Both the position numbers and the translations under genes were made by a program. The notes under the pieces were generated by a model, which saw only the letters and a program-made list of their open reading frames with translations, ran no database searches and was not told where the DNA came from. Positions 15,994 to 25,389 of a stretch of DNA of 64,000 nucleotides are shown in pieces. The stretch's first letter is position 1, and each line of letters starts with the position of its first letter. The stretch is from Bog-473 sp036489775 (GTDB lineage Bacteria; Actinomycetota; Acidimicrobiia; Acidimicrobiales; RAAP-2): NCBI GenBank assembly GCA_036489775.1, contig DASXFC010000038.1:62001-126000 (forward strand), read 5' to 3'.

Positions 15994-18215
15994 CAGCAGT
16001 GCAGAAGATCCCCAATTTCGCCGACGTACCCTTCGATGCCGACGGCACCACTGGTCCGGCCGGCTGGGATGAGTGGCAGGACGCGGCCGAGAAGGCTTCG
16101 GGGGGTCCGGTGGCGGCGCTCGATCTCGAGACGCCCGAGGAGATCACCATTGCTCCGCTGTACACGGAGGGGTCGCTCGAGGGGCTCGATTTCCTCGAGA
16201 CCTACCCCGGTCTGGTGCCGTACCTGCGCGGACCGTATCCGACCATGTACGTGAACCAGCCCTGGACCATCCGCCAGTACGCCGGGTTCTCGACGGCCGA
16301 GGAGTCCAACGCCTTCTTCCGCCGCAACCTGGCCGCCGGCCAGAAGGGCCTTTCGGTGGCCTTCGACCTGGCCACCCACCGGGGCTACGACAGCGACAAC
16401 CCGCGGGTGTCCGGAGACGTGGGCATGGCCGGCGTGGCCATCGACTCCATCCTCGACATGCGCCAGCTCTTCGACGGCATCCCGCTGGACCAGATGTCGG
16501 TGTCGATGACCATGAACGGTGCCGTCCTCCCGATTCTGGCGCTCTTCATCCTGGCCGGTGAGGAACAGGGCGTTCCCCCCAAGGCCTTGGCCGGCACCAT
16601 CCAGAACGACGTGCTCAAAGAGTTCATGGTCCGCAACACCTACATCTACCCGCCGACGCCCTCCATGCGGATCATCTCGGACATCTTCGCCTACACCTCG
16701 ACCGAGATGCCCCGCTTCAATTCGATCTCGATCTCGGGCTACCACATGCAGGAGGCCGGCGCCTCGGCCGATCTCGAACTCGCGTACACGCTGGCCGACG
16801 GGGTCGAGTACATCCGGGCCGGGCTCGACGCCGGGCTCGAGATCGACGCCTTCGCCCCCCGGCTGTCGTTCTTCTGGGCCATCGGGATGCACTTCTTCAC
16901 CGAGGTAGCCAAGATGCGGGCGGCCCGTCTGCTCTGGGCCAAGCTGGTCAAGGACTTCAAGCCGCAGAGCGACAAGTCGCTGTCGCTGCGTACCCACTCG
17001 CAGACCTCGGGCTGGTCGCTCACCGCCCAGGACGTCTTCAACAACGTCATGCGTACCTGCATCGAAGCCATGGCGGCGACGCAGGGCCACACCCAGTCAT
17101 TGCACACCAACGCCCTCGATGAGGCCTTGGGATTGCCCACTGACTTCAGTGCCCGCATCGCCCGCAACTCCCAGCTCTTCCTGCAGCACGAATCGGGGAC
17201 CTGCCGCACCATCGACCCGTGGGGCGGCAGCTATCACGTCGAGCGGTTGACCTACGACCTGGCCCGGAGGGCCTGGTCGCACATCGAGGAGATCGAGGCG
17301 GCCGGCGGGATGACCAAGGCCATCGAGGCCGGCATCCCCAAGATGCGGATCGAGGAGGTGGCCGCTCGCACCCAGGCCCGGATCGACTCGGGCCGCCAGA
17401 CCGTGGTCGGCGTCAACAAGTACCGGCCGGCCGTCGACGATTCGATCGACGTGCTGAAGATCGAGAACTCGGCCGTCCGGGCCAGCCAGATCGCCAAGCT
17501 CCAGAAGCTGCGGGCGGAGCGGGATGAGCAGGCCTGCACGACCTCACTGGACCGGCTGACCGAGGCGGCGCAGCAGGCCGCCGACGGCACCCGCCCCAAG
17601 GGACTCGATCACAACCTGCTCAAGCTGGCTGTTGACGCGGCCCGGGCCCGGGCCACCGTGGGGGAGATCAGCAATGCCCTCGAGAAGGTCTACGGACGGC
17701 ACACCGCCCAGATCCGTACGATCTCGGGTGTGTACCGATCGGAGATGGGCGATTCCCCGGTGGCCCAGCAGGTCCGCCGGCAGGTCGACGCCTTCGCCGA
17801 GCGCCACGGCCGCCGGCCCCGCATCCTGGTGGCCAAGATGGGCCAGGACGGGCATGACCGCGGCCAGAAGGTCATCGCCACCGCCTTCGCCGACCTCGGT
17901 TTCGACGTCGACGTGGGTCCCTTGTTCCAGACGCCGGCCGAAGTGGCCCGCCAGGCGGTGGAGGACGATGTGCACATCGTGGGGGTCTCCTCGCTGGCGG
18001 CCGGCCACCTCACTCTGGTCCCCGAGCTCAAGCACGCGCTGGCCGAAGCGGGCCGCGACGACATCATGGTGACGGTGGGCGGGGTCATCCCTCCTCAGGA
18101 CTTCGACGAGCTGCGGGCCGCCGGGGCAGCCGCCATCTTCCCGCCTGGAACCGTCATCGCCGAAGCGGCGCTGGGGCTGCTGGCCAAGCTCGACCCCGAT
18201 CTCGCGGAGTCATGA
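15990..18215 (+). CDS. mutB: Methylmalonyl-CoA mutase large (alpha) subunit
   Basis: A 741-aa catalytic subunit of the adenosylcobalamin-dependent mutase. The substrate barrel includes 'PYPTMYVNQPWTIRQYAGF' and 'LSVAFDLATHRGYDSD'; the C-terminal B12 domain (about 600-735) has the lower-ligand motif GQDGHDRG with its D-x-H-x-x-G, then 'GVSSLAAGH' and 'VGGVIP'. Length is typical. It feeds propionyl-CoA carbon from odd-chain fatty acids and branched amino acids into succinyl-CoA; an amino-acid transporter lies 5 kb away. Overlaps both neighbours by 4 nt. Confidence 0.95.
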   Translation: MTAVQKIPNFADVPFDADGTTGPAGWDEWQDAAEKASGGPVAALDLETPEEITIAPLYTEGSLEGLDFLETYPGLVPYLRGPYPTMYVNQPWTIRQYAGFSTAEESNAFFRRNLAAGQKGLSVAFDLATHRGYDSDNPRVSGDVGMAGVAIDSILDMRQLFDGIPLDQMSVSMTMNGAVLPILALFILAGEEQGVPPKALAGTIQNDVLKEFMVRNTYIYPPTPSMRIISDIFAYTSTEMPRFNSISISGYHMQEAGASADLELAYTLADGVEYIRAGLDAGLEIDAFAPRLSFFWAIGMHFFTEVAKMRAARLLWAKLVKDFKPQSDKSLSLRTHSQTSGWSLTAQDVFNNVMRTCIEAMAATQGHTQSLHTNALDEALGLPTDFSARIARNSQLFLQHESGTCRTIDPWGGSYHVERLTYDLARRAWSHIEEIEAAGGMTKAIEAGIPKMRIEEVAARTQARIDSGRQTVVGVNKYRPAVDDSIDVLKIENSAVRASQIAKLQKLRAERDEQACTTSLDRLTEAAQQAADGTRPKGLDHNLLKLAVDAARARATVGEISNALEKVYGRHTAQIRTISGVYRSEMGDSPVAQQVRRQVDAFAERHGRRPRILVAKMGQDGHDRGQKVIATAFADLGFDVDVGPLFQTPAEVARQAVEDDVHIVGVSSLAAGHLTLVPELKHALAEAGRDDIMVTVGGVIPPQDFDELRAAGAAAIFPPGTVIAEAALGLLAKLDPDLAES

Positions 18216-19231
18216 GCTCGGGCATCACGGACCCGATCGACATCGACGAATGCACAGCCGGCATCCTGGCCGGCGACCGGGCCCAGATGGCGAAGGCAAT
18301 CACGTTGGTCGAGTCCACCCGATCCGAGCACGCCGCGTTGGCCCAGGATCTGTTGGTCCAGTTGCTCCCGCACGCCGGCAGTGCCCAGCGCGTCGGCATC
18401 TCAGGCATCCCGGGGGCGGGGAAGTCCACCGCCATCAACCGTCTGGGGACGACCCTGACCGCGGCCGGTCACAGAGTGGCGGTGCTGGCCATCGATCCCT
18501 CGTCGACCAGGCGTGGAGGCAGCATCCTCGGCGACAAGACGCGAATGCCCGACTTGGCCGTCGACCCCAATGCTTTCATCCGTCCGTCGCCCTCCTCGGG
18601 TTGGCTGGGCGGGGTGACCCGGTCGACCCGTGAGGCCATGGTGGTGGTCGAGGCGGCCGGCTATGACGTGGTCATTGTCGAGACGGTGGGCACCGGGCAG
18701 TCCGAATCCACGGTGGCCGACATGGTGGACTCCTTCGTCCTCTTGACGGTGCCCGGCACGGGCGATTCCCTCCAGGGGATCAAGCGGGGCGTGCTCGAGC
18801 TGGCCGACATCGTGGCCGTGAACAAAGCCGACGGCGAGCAGGCCCGCGAGGCCGCCACGGTGGCCCGGGAACTGGCCGATGCCTTGCACCTCTTCGACTC
18901 GACCAATGACGGTTGGACCCCCCAGGTGCTCCAATGCAGCGGGCTTTACGGCACCGGCATCGCGGAGCTCTGGGACACCATCGTGCGCCACCGTTCGACA
19001 CTGGTCGAAGCCGGCGCGCTGGAGAAGAAACGCAACCGCCAGCAGCAGGACTGGATGTGGGCGATGGTCAAGGACCGGTTGCTGGACCGGCTGCGAACTG
19101 ACGCCCAGGTCAAGGTTTTGGCTCCCGAGGTTGAAGAGGCCTTGCGCAAGCAGACACTCACCCCGACGCAGGGGGCTGTGCGCATCCTCGAGGCGTTGGG
19201 GCTGGGCGATCAGTTGACCGCTGGGGAGTAG
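18212..19231 (+). CDS. meaB: Methylmalonyl-CoA mutase-associated GTPase (G3E family chaperone)
   Basis: A 339-aa MeaB/ArgK-type P-loop GTPase. It shows Walker A GIPGAGKST (about 64-72), 'AIDPSSTRRGGSILGDKTRM', Walker B/switch 'VETVGTGQSE' and the base motif NKAD. It guards loading and inactivation of the adenosylcobalamin cofactor on MutAB. The C-terminal helical dimerisation arm is present. ATG overlaps the mutB stop, making a mutA-mutB-meaB operon. Confidence 0.93.
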   Translation: MSSGITDPIDIDECTAGILAGDRAQMAKAITLVESTRSEHAALAQDLLVQLLPHAGSAQRVGISGIPGAGKSTAINRLGTTLTAAGHRVAVLAIDPSSTRRGGSILGDKTRMPDLAVDPNAFIRPSPSSGWLGGVTRSTREAMVVVEAAGYDVVIVETVGTGQSESTVADMVDSFVLLTVPGTGDSLQGIKRGVLELADIVAVNKADGEQAREAATVARELADALHLFDSTNDGWTPQVLQCSGLYGTGIAELWDTIVRHRSTLVEAGALEKKRNRQQQDWMWAMVKDRLLDRLRTDAQVKVLAPEVEEALRKQTLTPTQGAVRILEALGLGDQLTAGE

Positions 19232-19304
19232 TCGCTTCAGTTTCTGTCACGGCCGTTAGCGCTCAAAGCAACGTCGGGGGCAGGTGGACGAATCGGCAAA
19301 GGCG

Positions 19305-19470
19305 ACTGGTAGATTTGGCTTTCGCCACGGTGTTCGGGAAGTCGGTGCAAGACCGGCGCGGTACTCGCCACTGTGACCGGGGAGCACGCTCCACTCAGCC
19401 ACTGAGTTTCGGCTCGGGAAGGCGGAGTACGCGCTGAGCCGGGAGCCAGGAGACCGGCCGTGGCGGACAG
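19305..19470 (+). promoter_or_regulatory. Cobalamin riboswitch upstream of metE
   Basis: Canonical cobalamin element: 'TTTGGCTTTCGCCACGGTG', then GGGAAGTCGGTGCAAGACCGGCGCGG (given in parts; 19336-19361), CGCCACTGTGACCGGG (19366-19381), and the B12 box GAGCCAGGAGACCGGCC near 19443-19459. It ends about 30 nt before the metE ribosome site. This gives the classic logic in which B12 turns off the B12-independent methionine synthase. Confidence 0.93.
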
Positions 19471-19503
19471 CCAACCGATCCACGAGCTATGGAGAAGGCA
19501 CTC

Positions 19504-21798
19504 ATGGTCGTACTCGCCACCAACCTCGGTTTTCCGCGCATGGGCCCGAAACGGGAGCTCAAGCAGGCGCTTGAGTCGTACTGGGCCCAGAAGTCCTCTG
19601 CGGCAGAGCTGCAGCAGTCGGCGGCTGACTTGCGCCATTTGTCTTGGGATCTCCATCGCGCCGCTGGCATCGATCACATCCCTTCGAACGATGCCTCGCT
19701 CTACGACCATGTCCTCGACACCGCGGTGCTGGTCGGAGCCATCCCCGAGCGGCATCAAGTCGGCGGGGTCGAGGCGCTCGATCGCTACTTCGCCATGGCC
19801 CGCGGTGGCGGGCTCGGCGGCCAGAGCGTGACTGCACTCGAGATGACCAAGTGGTTCGACACCAATTACCACTATCTCGTTCCCGAGTTGCACAAAGGTC
19901 AGCAGTTCTCGCTGGCCTCCACCAAGCCGCTCGACGAGTTCCGCCAGGCCCTGGCGGTCGGAGTCACCACCCGCCCCGTGCTGCTCGGTCCCGTCTCGTT
20001 CTTGCTGCTCTCCAAGGGCACCGACGGAGGGGACAACCTCGATCTGCTGCCCAGCCTCATCGCGACGTACGCCGAAGTGCTCCAGTCGCTGGAACAGGCC
20101 GGGGCCTCGTGGGTCCAGATCGACGAGCCCGTGCTGGCCCTCCATCTCGACCTCGACCAGCGCTCCGTCTTCGATCGGACCTACGCCGACCTGCGGGCGG
20201 CCGCGCCGGGGCTGCGCTTGCTGGTGGCCACCTACTTTGCCGGGCTGGGGGAGAACCTCCAGACCGCGGTCCACCTGCCGGTCGACGCCCTCCACCTCGA
20301 CGCGGTGAGTAGCCCCGGACAGGTCGACCTGGCCATGGCCGAGGTGCCGGACACGCTGGCCTTGTCGCTCGGGGTGGTGGACGGGCGGAACGTGTGGCGG
20401 ACGGATCTGGCCGCGGCGCTCGATCGGCTCGAAGCAGCCCAGCACAAGCTCGGCTCGGAGCGCTTGCTGGTCGGGCCGTCGTGCTCGCTGCTGCACCTGC
20501 CGGTCGATCTCGGGCTCGAGCCAGCGCTCGATGACGAAGTGCGGAGCTGGCTGGCCTTCGCGGTGCAGCGGCTGGACGAGATCTCGACTCTGGTCCGTGG
20601 ACTGAACGAGGGACGCGAGGCGATTGCCGACGAGTTGGCGGCCTCGACAGCCGCGGCGCAGGCCCGCCAGGCTTCACCCAGGGTGGTCAACCCCGCCGTT
20701 CGCCAGCGCCTGGCTGGTGACAGCACCGGCCTCGAGCATCGTGCGTCGGCCTATGGCATGCGCCGCCAGGCTCAGCAGGCCAATCTCGGCCTGCCCATCT
20801 TGCCCACCACCACCATCGGCTCGTTCCCCCAGACGCCAGCCGTCCGCTCGCTGCGGGCCCAGTTCAAGAGCGGGCGCATCGACACGGAGGCCTACGAGGA
20901 GGGCTTGCGGGCCTACATCAGCGACGCGGTGGCCTTCCAGGAAGAAGTCGGCCTCGACGTCCTGGTCCACGGGGAACCTGAGCGCAACGACATGGTCGAG
21001 TACTTCGGCGAGCTCCTCGAGGGCTGCGTGGTGACCAGCAATGGCTGGGTACAGAGCTACGGCTCGCGTTGCGTCAAACCCCCGATCATCTACGGAGATG
21101 TCAACCGCCCGCGGCCGATGACGGTGGACTGGGCGGTGTACACCCAATCGTTGACCGATCGTCCGGTCAAGGGAATGCTGACCGGCCCGATCACCATCCT
21201 GCAGTGGTCGTTCGTCCGCAATGACCAGCCGCACGGCGACACGGCGCGCCAAATCGCCTTCGCCATCCGAGACGAGGTGGCCGACCTCGAGGCTGCTGGC
21301 ATCAAGGTGATCCAGATCGACGAGCCAGCCCTGCGTGAGGGTCTTCCCCTGCCCGAGGGGGAGCGCAAGGCCTACCTTGAATGGGCAGTGAGCGCCTTCA
21401 AGCTCGCCTCGTCCGGCGCCCGCGACGAGACCCAGATCCATACCCACATGTGTTACGCCGAGTTCAACGACATCATTGATTCCATCGCGGCCTTCGACGC
21501 CGATGTGATCTCGATCGAGGCCTCGCGCTCGCGGATGGAGCTGCTGGCGGCCTTCACCGACTTCGACTATCCGAACGAGGTGGGCCCGGGTCTCTTCGAC
21601 ATCCACTCGCCCCGAGTGCCCGAGACCTCCGAGATGGTGGAGCTACTGCTGGCCGCCTTGGCCGTAGTGCCAGCCGAGCGACTCTGGGTGAATCCTGACT
21701 GCGGCCTCAAGACCCGGCGCTGGGACGAGGTGCGTCCGGCCATCACCAACCTGGTGGCGGCTGCTCATGAGGTGCGAGACGGCCTTGCCTCCAACTGA
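19504..21798 (+). CDS. metE: Cobalamin-independent methionine synthase (5-methyltetrahydropteroyltriglutamate--homocysteine methyltransferase)
   Basis: A 764-aa two-barrel MetE. The N-terminal barrel starts 'NLGFPRMGPKRELK'; the C-terminal barrel (about 425 on) has 'TTTIGSFPQT', 'MLTGPITILQW' and 'QIDEPALREG'. The zinc ligands are HTHMC (His, Cys), the Glu in 'ISIEASRS' and the Cys in 'NPDCGLKTR'. Transfers methyl from methyl-THF to homocysteine. ATG 19504 is preferred over ATG 19489 because GGAGAAGG sits 5 nt upstream and it matches family N-termini. Under the cobalamin riboswitch. Confidence 0.93.
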   Translation: MVVLATNLGFPRMGPKRELKQALESYWAQKSSAAELQQSAADLRHLSWDLHRAAGIDHIPSNDASLYDHVLDTAVLVGAIPERHQVGGVEALDRYFAMARGGGLGGQSVTALEMTKWFDTNYHYLVPELHKGQQFSLASTKPLDEFRQALAVGVTTRPVLLGPVSFLLLSKGTDGGDNLDLLPSLIATYAEVLQSLEQAGASWVQIDEPVLALHLDLDQRSVFDRTYADLRAAAPGLRLLVATYFAGLGENLQTAVHLPVDALHLDAVSSPGQVDLAMAEVPDTLALSLGVVDGRNVWRTDLAAALDRLEAAQHKLGSERLLVGPSCSLLHLPVDLGLEPALDDEVRSWLAFAVQRLDEISTLVRGLNEGREAIADELAASTAAAQARQASPRVVNPAVRQRLAGDSTGLEHRASAYGMRRQAQQANLGLPILPTTTIGSFPQTPAVRSLRAQFKSGRIDTEAYEEGLRAYISDAVAFQEEVGLDVLVHGEPERNDMVEYFGELLEGCVVTSNGWVQSYGSRCVKPPIIYGDVNRPRPMTVDWAVYTQSLTDRPVKGMLTGPITILQWSFVRNDQPHGDTARQIAFAIRDEVADLEAAGIKVIQIDEPALREGLPLPEGERKAYLEWAVSAFKLASSGARDETQIHTHMCYAEFNDIIDSIAAFDADVISIEASRSRMELLAAFTDFDYPNEVGPGLFDIHSPRVPETSEMVELLLAALAVVPAERLWVNPDCGLKTRRWDEVRPAITNLVAAAHEVRDGLASN

Positions 21799-22702
21799 GC
21801 ATCTCCCTGCCCACCTGACCGCCCCCTTCGCTCCGCACGGGGCCGTCACCGGGATCGGAAGCCTCCCGACCACCAGTCCGATCGAGGCACTCGACTTCGT
21901 GGCCGCTTTCGCACCGGTGCTTCCGTTCTGCCCCCAGCCACCAGCGCCCGATTTGCTGACCGACACGCTCACCCAGCAGCTGCAATCGACCGAACTCACC
22001 GACAAGTGGTTCGAGAGCTATGTCGATGCCATTGCCAGCGGCGCCTTTCCCGAGGCTCGGTGGCTCAAATCGCAGCTGACCGGTCCTATCACGCTGGCCG
22101 GATTGTTGAGTGTGGGCCAGCCCGGTGACCCAGGACCCGAGATGATCAGCCAGCTGGCCGAGCATGTGTCTCGGCGCGCCACCCAACAAGCCCGAGTTCT
22201 GCTTCCGTTCGGCTTGCCCGTCGTCATCACGGTGGACGAGCCCGCGCTGGCCCTCATGGATCTCGAGAACGAACCCTGGGTCGGGGTCCTGCTCGGGGCG
22301 GTGTTCCGGCAGATCCGTGCCGCAGGCGCACTGAGCGGGATTCACTGTTGTGCCACTGCGCACCCGGGTCGGCTCGGTTCATTGGACTGCGACGTGATCT
22401 CTTTCGACGCCGGCGAGGGCATTGCCCCCACCGAGGAAGACGGATCCGTGTTGAGCGACGCGGGCCGGATCATGGCCTTCGGTCTCATCGGCACCTCGTC
22501 GGTGCCCGATTCACCCGGTGCGGCCTTCTCGCGATGGCTGACGGCCTCGTCCACGGTGACCGATCCGGTGGCCCTGGCCGCTCGAACGCTTCTGACGCCC
22601 CGCTGTGGGCTGGGACGTTCCAGTCAGGTCGAGGCCGAAGCGACGTTCACTGCCGCCGCGGCGGTTGGGGACCTCGTCGGTCAGATGGCGGCATCCATCT
22701 GA
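21767..22702 (+). CDS. Half-length MetE-like methyltransferase (C-terminal catalytic barrel only)
   Basis: A 311-aa single-barrel protein related to the MetE C-terminal domain. Motifs are 'VTGIGSLPTTSP', 'LTGPITLAGLL' and 'TVDEPALALM'; zinc-site counterparts are IHCC (His-x-Cys), an Asp replacing Glu in 'VISFDAGEG', and the Cys in 'TPRCGLG'. The folate-binding N-terminal barrel is absent, as in the short actinobacterial 'methionine synthase' family and core-MetE enzymes. The start overlaps metE by 32 bp, so it shares the riboswitch-controlled transcript. Substrate unknown; methyl transfer from another carrier is possible. Confidence 0.7.
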   Translation: MRCETALPPTEHLPAHLTAPFAPHGAVTGIGSLPTTSPIEALDFVAAFAPVLPFCPQPPAPDLLTDTLTQQLQSTELTDKWFESYVDAIASGAFPEARWLKSQLTGPITLAGLLSVGQPGDPGPEMISQLAEHVSRRATQQARVLLPFGLPVVITVDEPALALMDLENEPWVGVLLGAVFRQIRAAGALSGIHCCATAHPGRLGSLDCDVISFDAGEGIAPTEEDGSVLSDAGRIMAFGLIGTSSVPDSPGAAFSRWLTASSTVTDPVALAARTLLTPRCGLGRSSQVEAEATFTAAAAVGDLVGQMAASI

Positions 22703-22812
22703 AGCGGATGCTGCATTTGCCGTCAAAGGCACAAGCTGATCAGGGCCTGGCCTGGGGAATCGCCCGAGACGTCCGATCGTTCTGAAGCAGGAGTACGCAG
22801 CCGGGCCGGAGC

Positions 22813-22859
22813 GCCGGACCGGCGGTGGAGGACGGACCCCCACCGCCGGCTGGTCCGGC
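22813..22859. terminator. Strong bidirectional hairpin between convergent operons
   Basis: GCCGGACC+GGCGGTGG (22813-22828) pairs with CCACCGCC+GGCT+GGTCCGGC (22840-22859) across a short loop, a stem of about 16 bp with one bulge. It separates the metE operon (+) from the ABC transporter (-). There is no T-tract, so intrinsic termination is likely but unproven. The rest of 22703-22869 holds nothing else recognisable. Confidence 0.65.
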
Positions 22860-22869
22860 GATCCAACGC

Positions 22870-24261
22870 TCAGGCGTTCGACAGGCTCTTCGGCGGTGTT
22901 GAGGTCTTGCCGCTGTAAGTCTTGATCGGCCCGGTGCCCGGGCTGGTCACTTCGACCGGACTCACGGCGACGCCACCGATCCAGCTCCCGGTCGGGGTGA
23001 CGGCGGCCGGTGCCGAGCTCTCGAGCTTGACCACTTCCTCGCCCTCGAAGCCGAAGTGCACCGAGCTTGAGTACGAGAGGGGCACGAAGCCGGGAGTGAC
23101 GAAGCTATGGCCGTCCTTGTTGATGGCATCCATCAGGCCGGTGCGCGTGAGGTTCCTGCCCGCCTTTTGGAGGGCCTGGACGAAGGTGTAGCCCAGCGCG
23201 ATGCCGTACTGGGTGTTCCCGTCGAGACCCGACTTGGCCCACAGTGATGGTGCGTACTTCTGGAGAATCTTCTTCTCCACCTGTACCCACGCATTCGAGG
23301 TCTGGTTCTCGGGTTCGAAGTACGCCGTGGTGATCGCCCCGTTCAGCAGACCGCCGGTGGCCGCCGCTTCGGCGGCGGAGCCGCCAGCCTTCTGGGTGAA
23401 CGACGACAGCAGCGGACCCACCGTTGGCGCATCAGCCCCGACACTGTCGATCACGTACTGCGGTGAGTAGCCACTGGCCGCGGCGGGCAGCATGGCCAGC
23501 GCGGTAGCCGCCGGGATGGTGGCCAGCACGACCACCTGGGCCCCGGCCGCCTTGAGGGCTGACATCTGGTTGGACAGCGGTCCGGCCAGCGTGTTCGCGT
23601 CGTAATTCTGCTGCGACACCACCGAAGACGCCGGGATCTCCATGTCGAGGCCCTTGACCACGTCCTGCCCGAATTCATCGTCCTGGTAGAGGTAGCCGAT
23701 CTTCTCCCCGGCGAAGTTTTTCTTGATGTAGTTGCCAAGAATCTTCCCGTCGACGGTGTAGGGCGGCTGCCACCCGAGACTCAGCGGGTACTTGGAATTA
23801 CTCCAGCAGTTGCAGCCGGACTCGATGAAAAGCTGCGGCACCTTCTGCGCATTCAAGAATCCCTGCACCGCCGCTTGGGTCGGCGTCCCCAGCGAGCCGA
23901 CGTCGGCGAAGATGTTGTCCTGCAGCACCAGCTTGCGGGTCAATGTCGCCGTGTTGGCCGGGTTGTAGCCGTCGTCCAGGTAGATGTACTTGATCTTGCG
24001 CCCGTTGACCCCGCCGTGCGCATTGAAGTACGAGAACACCGCGTTCATGGCGGGCGCAATCTCGTCGTAGCCCGGAGCTGCCGGTCCGGTGAGCGGAACG
24101 GTGGCGCCGATGGTGATCTGATTCGGCGTCACCCCCGGCGTGGTGGCTGCCCCGGCTGTGCCGCTGGTCGAGAGCACGGTCACCGCCATCGTGATGCCCA
24201 TGGTGCCGGCCAGGAGGGCACGCGCCCACCCCGATCCCGGCCCCTTCTTTCGCTTTTGCAT
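22870..24261 (-). CDS. ABC transporter substrate-binding protein, branched-chain amino acid type (LivJ/K family)
   Basis: A 463-aa periplasmic-binding-type protein. It has a signal peptide (about 1-38), then 'QITIGATVPLTGPAA', 'NAHGGVNGRKIKYIYLDDGYNPA' and 'IGYLYQDDEFGQDVVKGL', typical of the Leu/Ile/Val-binding family (Peripla_BP_6). It is last in the livG-F-H-M operon, which uses the minus strand. The true substrate may be another amino acid, amide or small carboxylate; the family is broad. GGGAG ribosome site before ATG. Confidence 0.88.
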   Translation of the reverse strand: MQKRKKGPGSGWARALLAGTMGITMAVTVLSTSGTAGAATTPGVTPNQITIGATVPLTGPAAPGYDEIAPAMNAVFSYFNAHGGVNGRKIKYIYLDDGYNPANTATLTRKLVLQDNIFADVGSLGTPTQAAVQGFLNAQKVPQLFIESGCNCWSNSKYPLSLGWQPPYTVDGKILGNYIKKNFAGEKIGYLYQDDEFGQDVVKGLDMEIPASSVVSQQNYDANTLAGPLSNQMSALKAAGAQVVVLATIPAATALAMLPAAASGYSPQYVIDSVGADAPTVGPLLSSFTQKAGGSAAEAAATGGLLNGAITTAYFEPENQTSNAWVQVEKKILQKYAPSLWAKSGLDGNTQYGIALGYTFVQALQKAGRNLTRTGLMDAINKDGHSFVTPGFVPLSYSSSVHFGFEGEEVVKLESSAPAAVTPTGSWIGGVAVSPVEVTSPGTGPIKTYSGKTSTPPKSLSNA

Positions 24262-24321
24262 CGCTTTCTCCCTTTCTCTATTACGTATCGATCATCCGCA
24301 TCGCAACCCGGCTATCGGCGC

Positions 24322-25389
24322 TCAATCGCTGGGGGCTGCCATCTCGAGTCCGGCCGGTGCCCCGCTGCCACCGTCTGGCCGATTTGGCCGTCCCGCTCGG
24401 AGACGGAGGACGTGACGCCACAGTGCCCGCAGCCCACCCTGGATTCCCTCCGGGGCGGCCAGCATCGCCACGATCAGCACGGCGCCGAAGATGATGGTGG
24501 CCAGGTAGGCGTTGGCTCCGCTGCCCAGGTTGAAGCGGCCCGACAACGAGGTCGACCACTGCGGCAGGTACACGAGCAGGATGCCACCCCACAACATGCC
24601 GATGAGGGTGCCGGTCCCGCCCAGGACCATGGCGGCCAACAACTGGATGGACAAGGTCAACGGGAATTCGCCAGTACTGACCACGCTGACCGAGAGCGCG
24701 AAGAGGGCGCCGCCCAGCCCGGCGCAGCCCGCACTGATGACGAAGGCCAGCACCTTCGTGCGCGCCACATGGATCCCACTCAACGAGGCGGCGATCTCGT
24801 CGTCGCGCACGGCGCGCATGGCCCGCCCGTAACGACTGCGCAGGAGGTTGGCCAGGAGCACCAGCACGACCAGGGCGACGCCGATCTGGATCCAGGCTTG
24901 CCACTCCTCGGTGCTCAAGGATCCGGGCGCCACCGGTGGCGCCACCGTGAGCCCCTGATCGCCGCCGAACGTGTTGGGCCACTTGTCGGCGATAGGGGGC
25001 AGCGCCAGCGCGAGGAGCAGGGTCATGCCGGCCAGGTAGGGCCCTTTCAGACGGGTGGCCGGGAGCCCGATGATCAGGCCCACCAGGGCGGCGGCACCGG
25101 TGGCCGCCAACAACTCCAACAAGAAATTGGACCCGGTGTGGGTCATGAGGAGACCCTCGGTGTACGCACCCACCGCCATGAACGCGCCGTGACCCAGGGA
25201 GATCTGCCCGTTCACGCCGGTGAGCACGCTCAGGCCGCCCAGGACCACGACGTAGCTGGCGATCTCGCCAACGAGCAGGTTGTTGTAATCGCTCAGGTTG
25301 ATGGTGAGGAGGTAGAGCACCACACCGGCCGCCACCGCCACCGTCAGGTGGCGGAGCATCGGTTGCTGCGGCAGGCGGCGTCGGCTCAT
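24322..25389 (-). CDS. livM: Branched-chain amino acid ABC transporter permease LivM type
   Basis: A 355-aa permease with about nine TM helices. Family motifs: 'LTGVNGQISLGHGAFMAVGAYT', 'GLPATRLKGPYLAGMTL' and the EAA-like loop 'YGRAMRAVRDDEIAASLSGI' that contacts the ATPase, followed by 'GGTGTLIGMLWG'. Partner of LivH. Overlaps livH by 4 nt; 60 bp separate it from the binding-protein gene. Confidence 0.88.
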   Translation of the reverse strand: MSRRRLPQQPMLRHLTVAVAAGVVLYLLTINLSDYNNLLVGEIASYVVVLGGLSVLTGVNGQISLGHGAFMAVGAYTEGLLMTHTGSNFLLELLAATGAAALVGLIIGLPATRLKGPYLAGMTLLLALALPPIADKWPNTFGGDQGLTVAPPVAPGSLSTEEWQAWIQIGVALVVLVLLANLLRSRYGRAMRAVRDDEIAASLSGIHVARTKVLAFVISAGCAGLGGALFALSVSVVSTGEFPLTLSIQLLAAMVLGGTGTLIGMLWGGILLVYLPQWSTSLSGRFNLGSGANAYLATIIFGAVLIVAMLAAPEGIQGGLRALWRHVLRLRAGRPNRPDGGSGAPAGLEMAAPSD

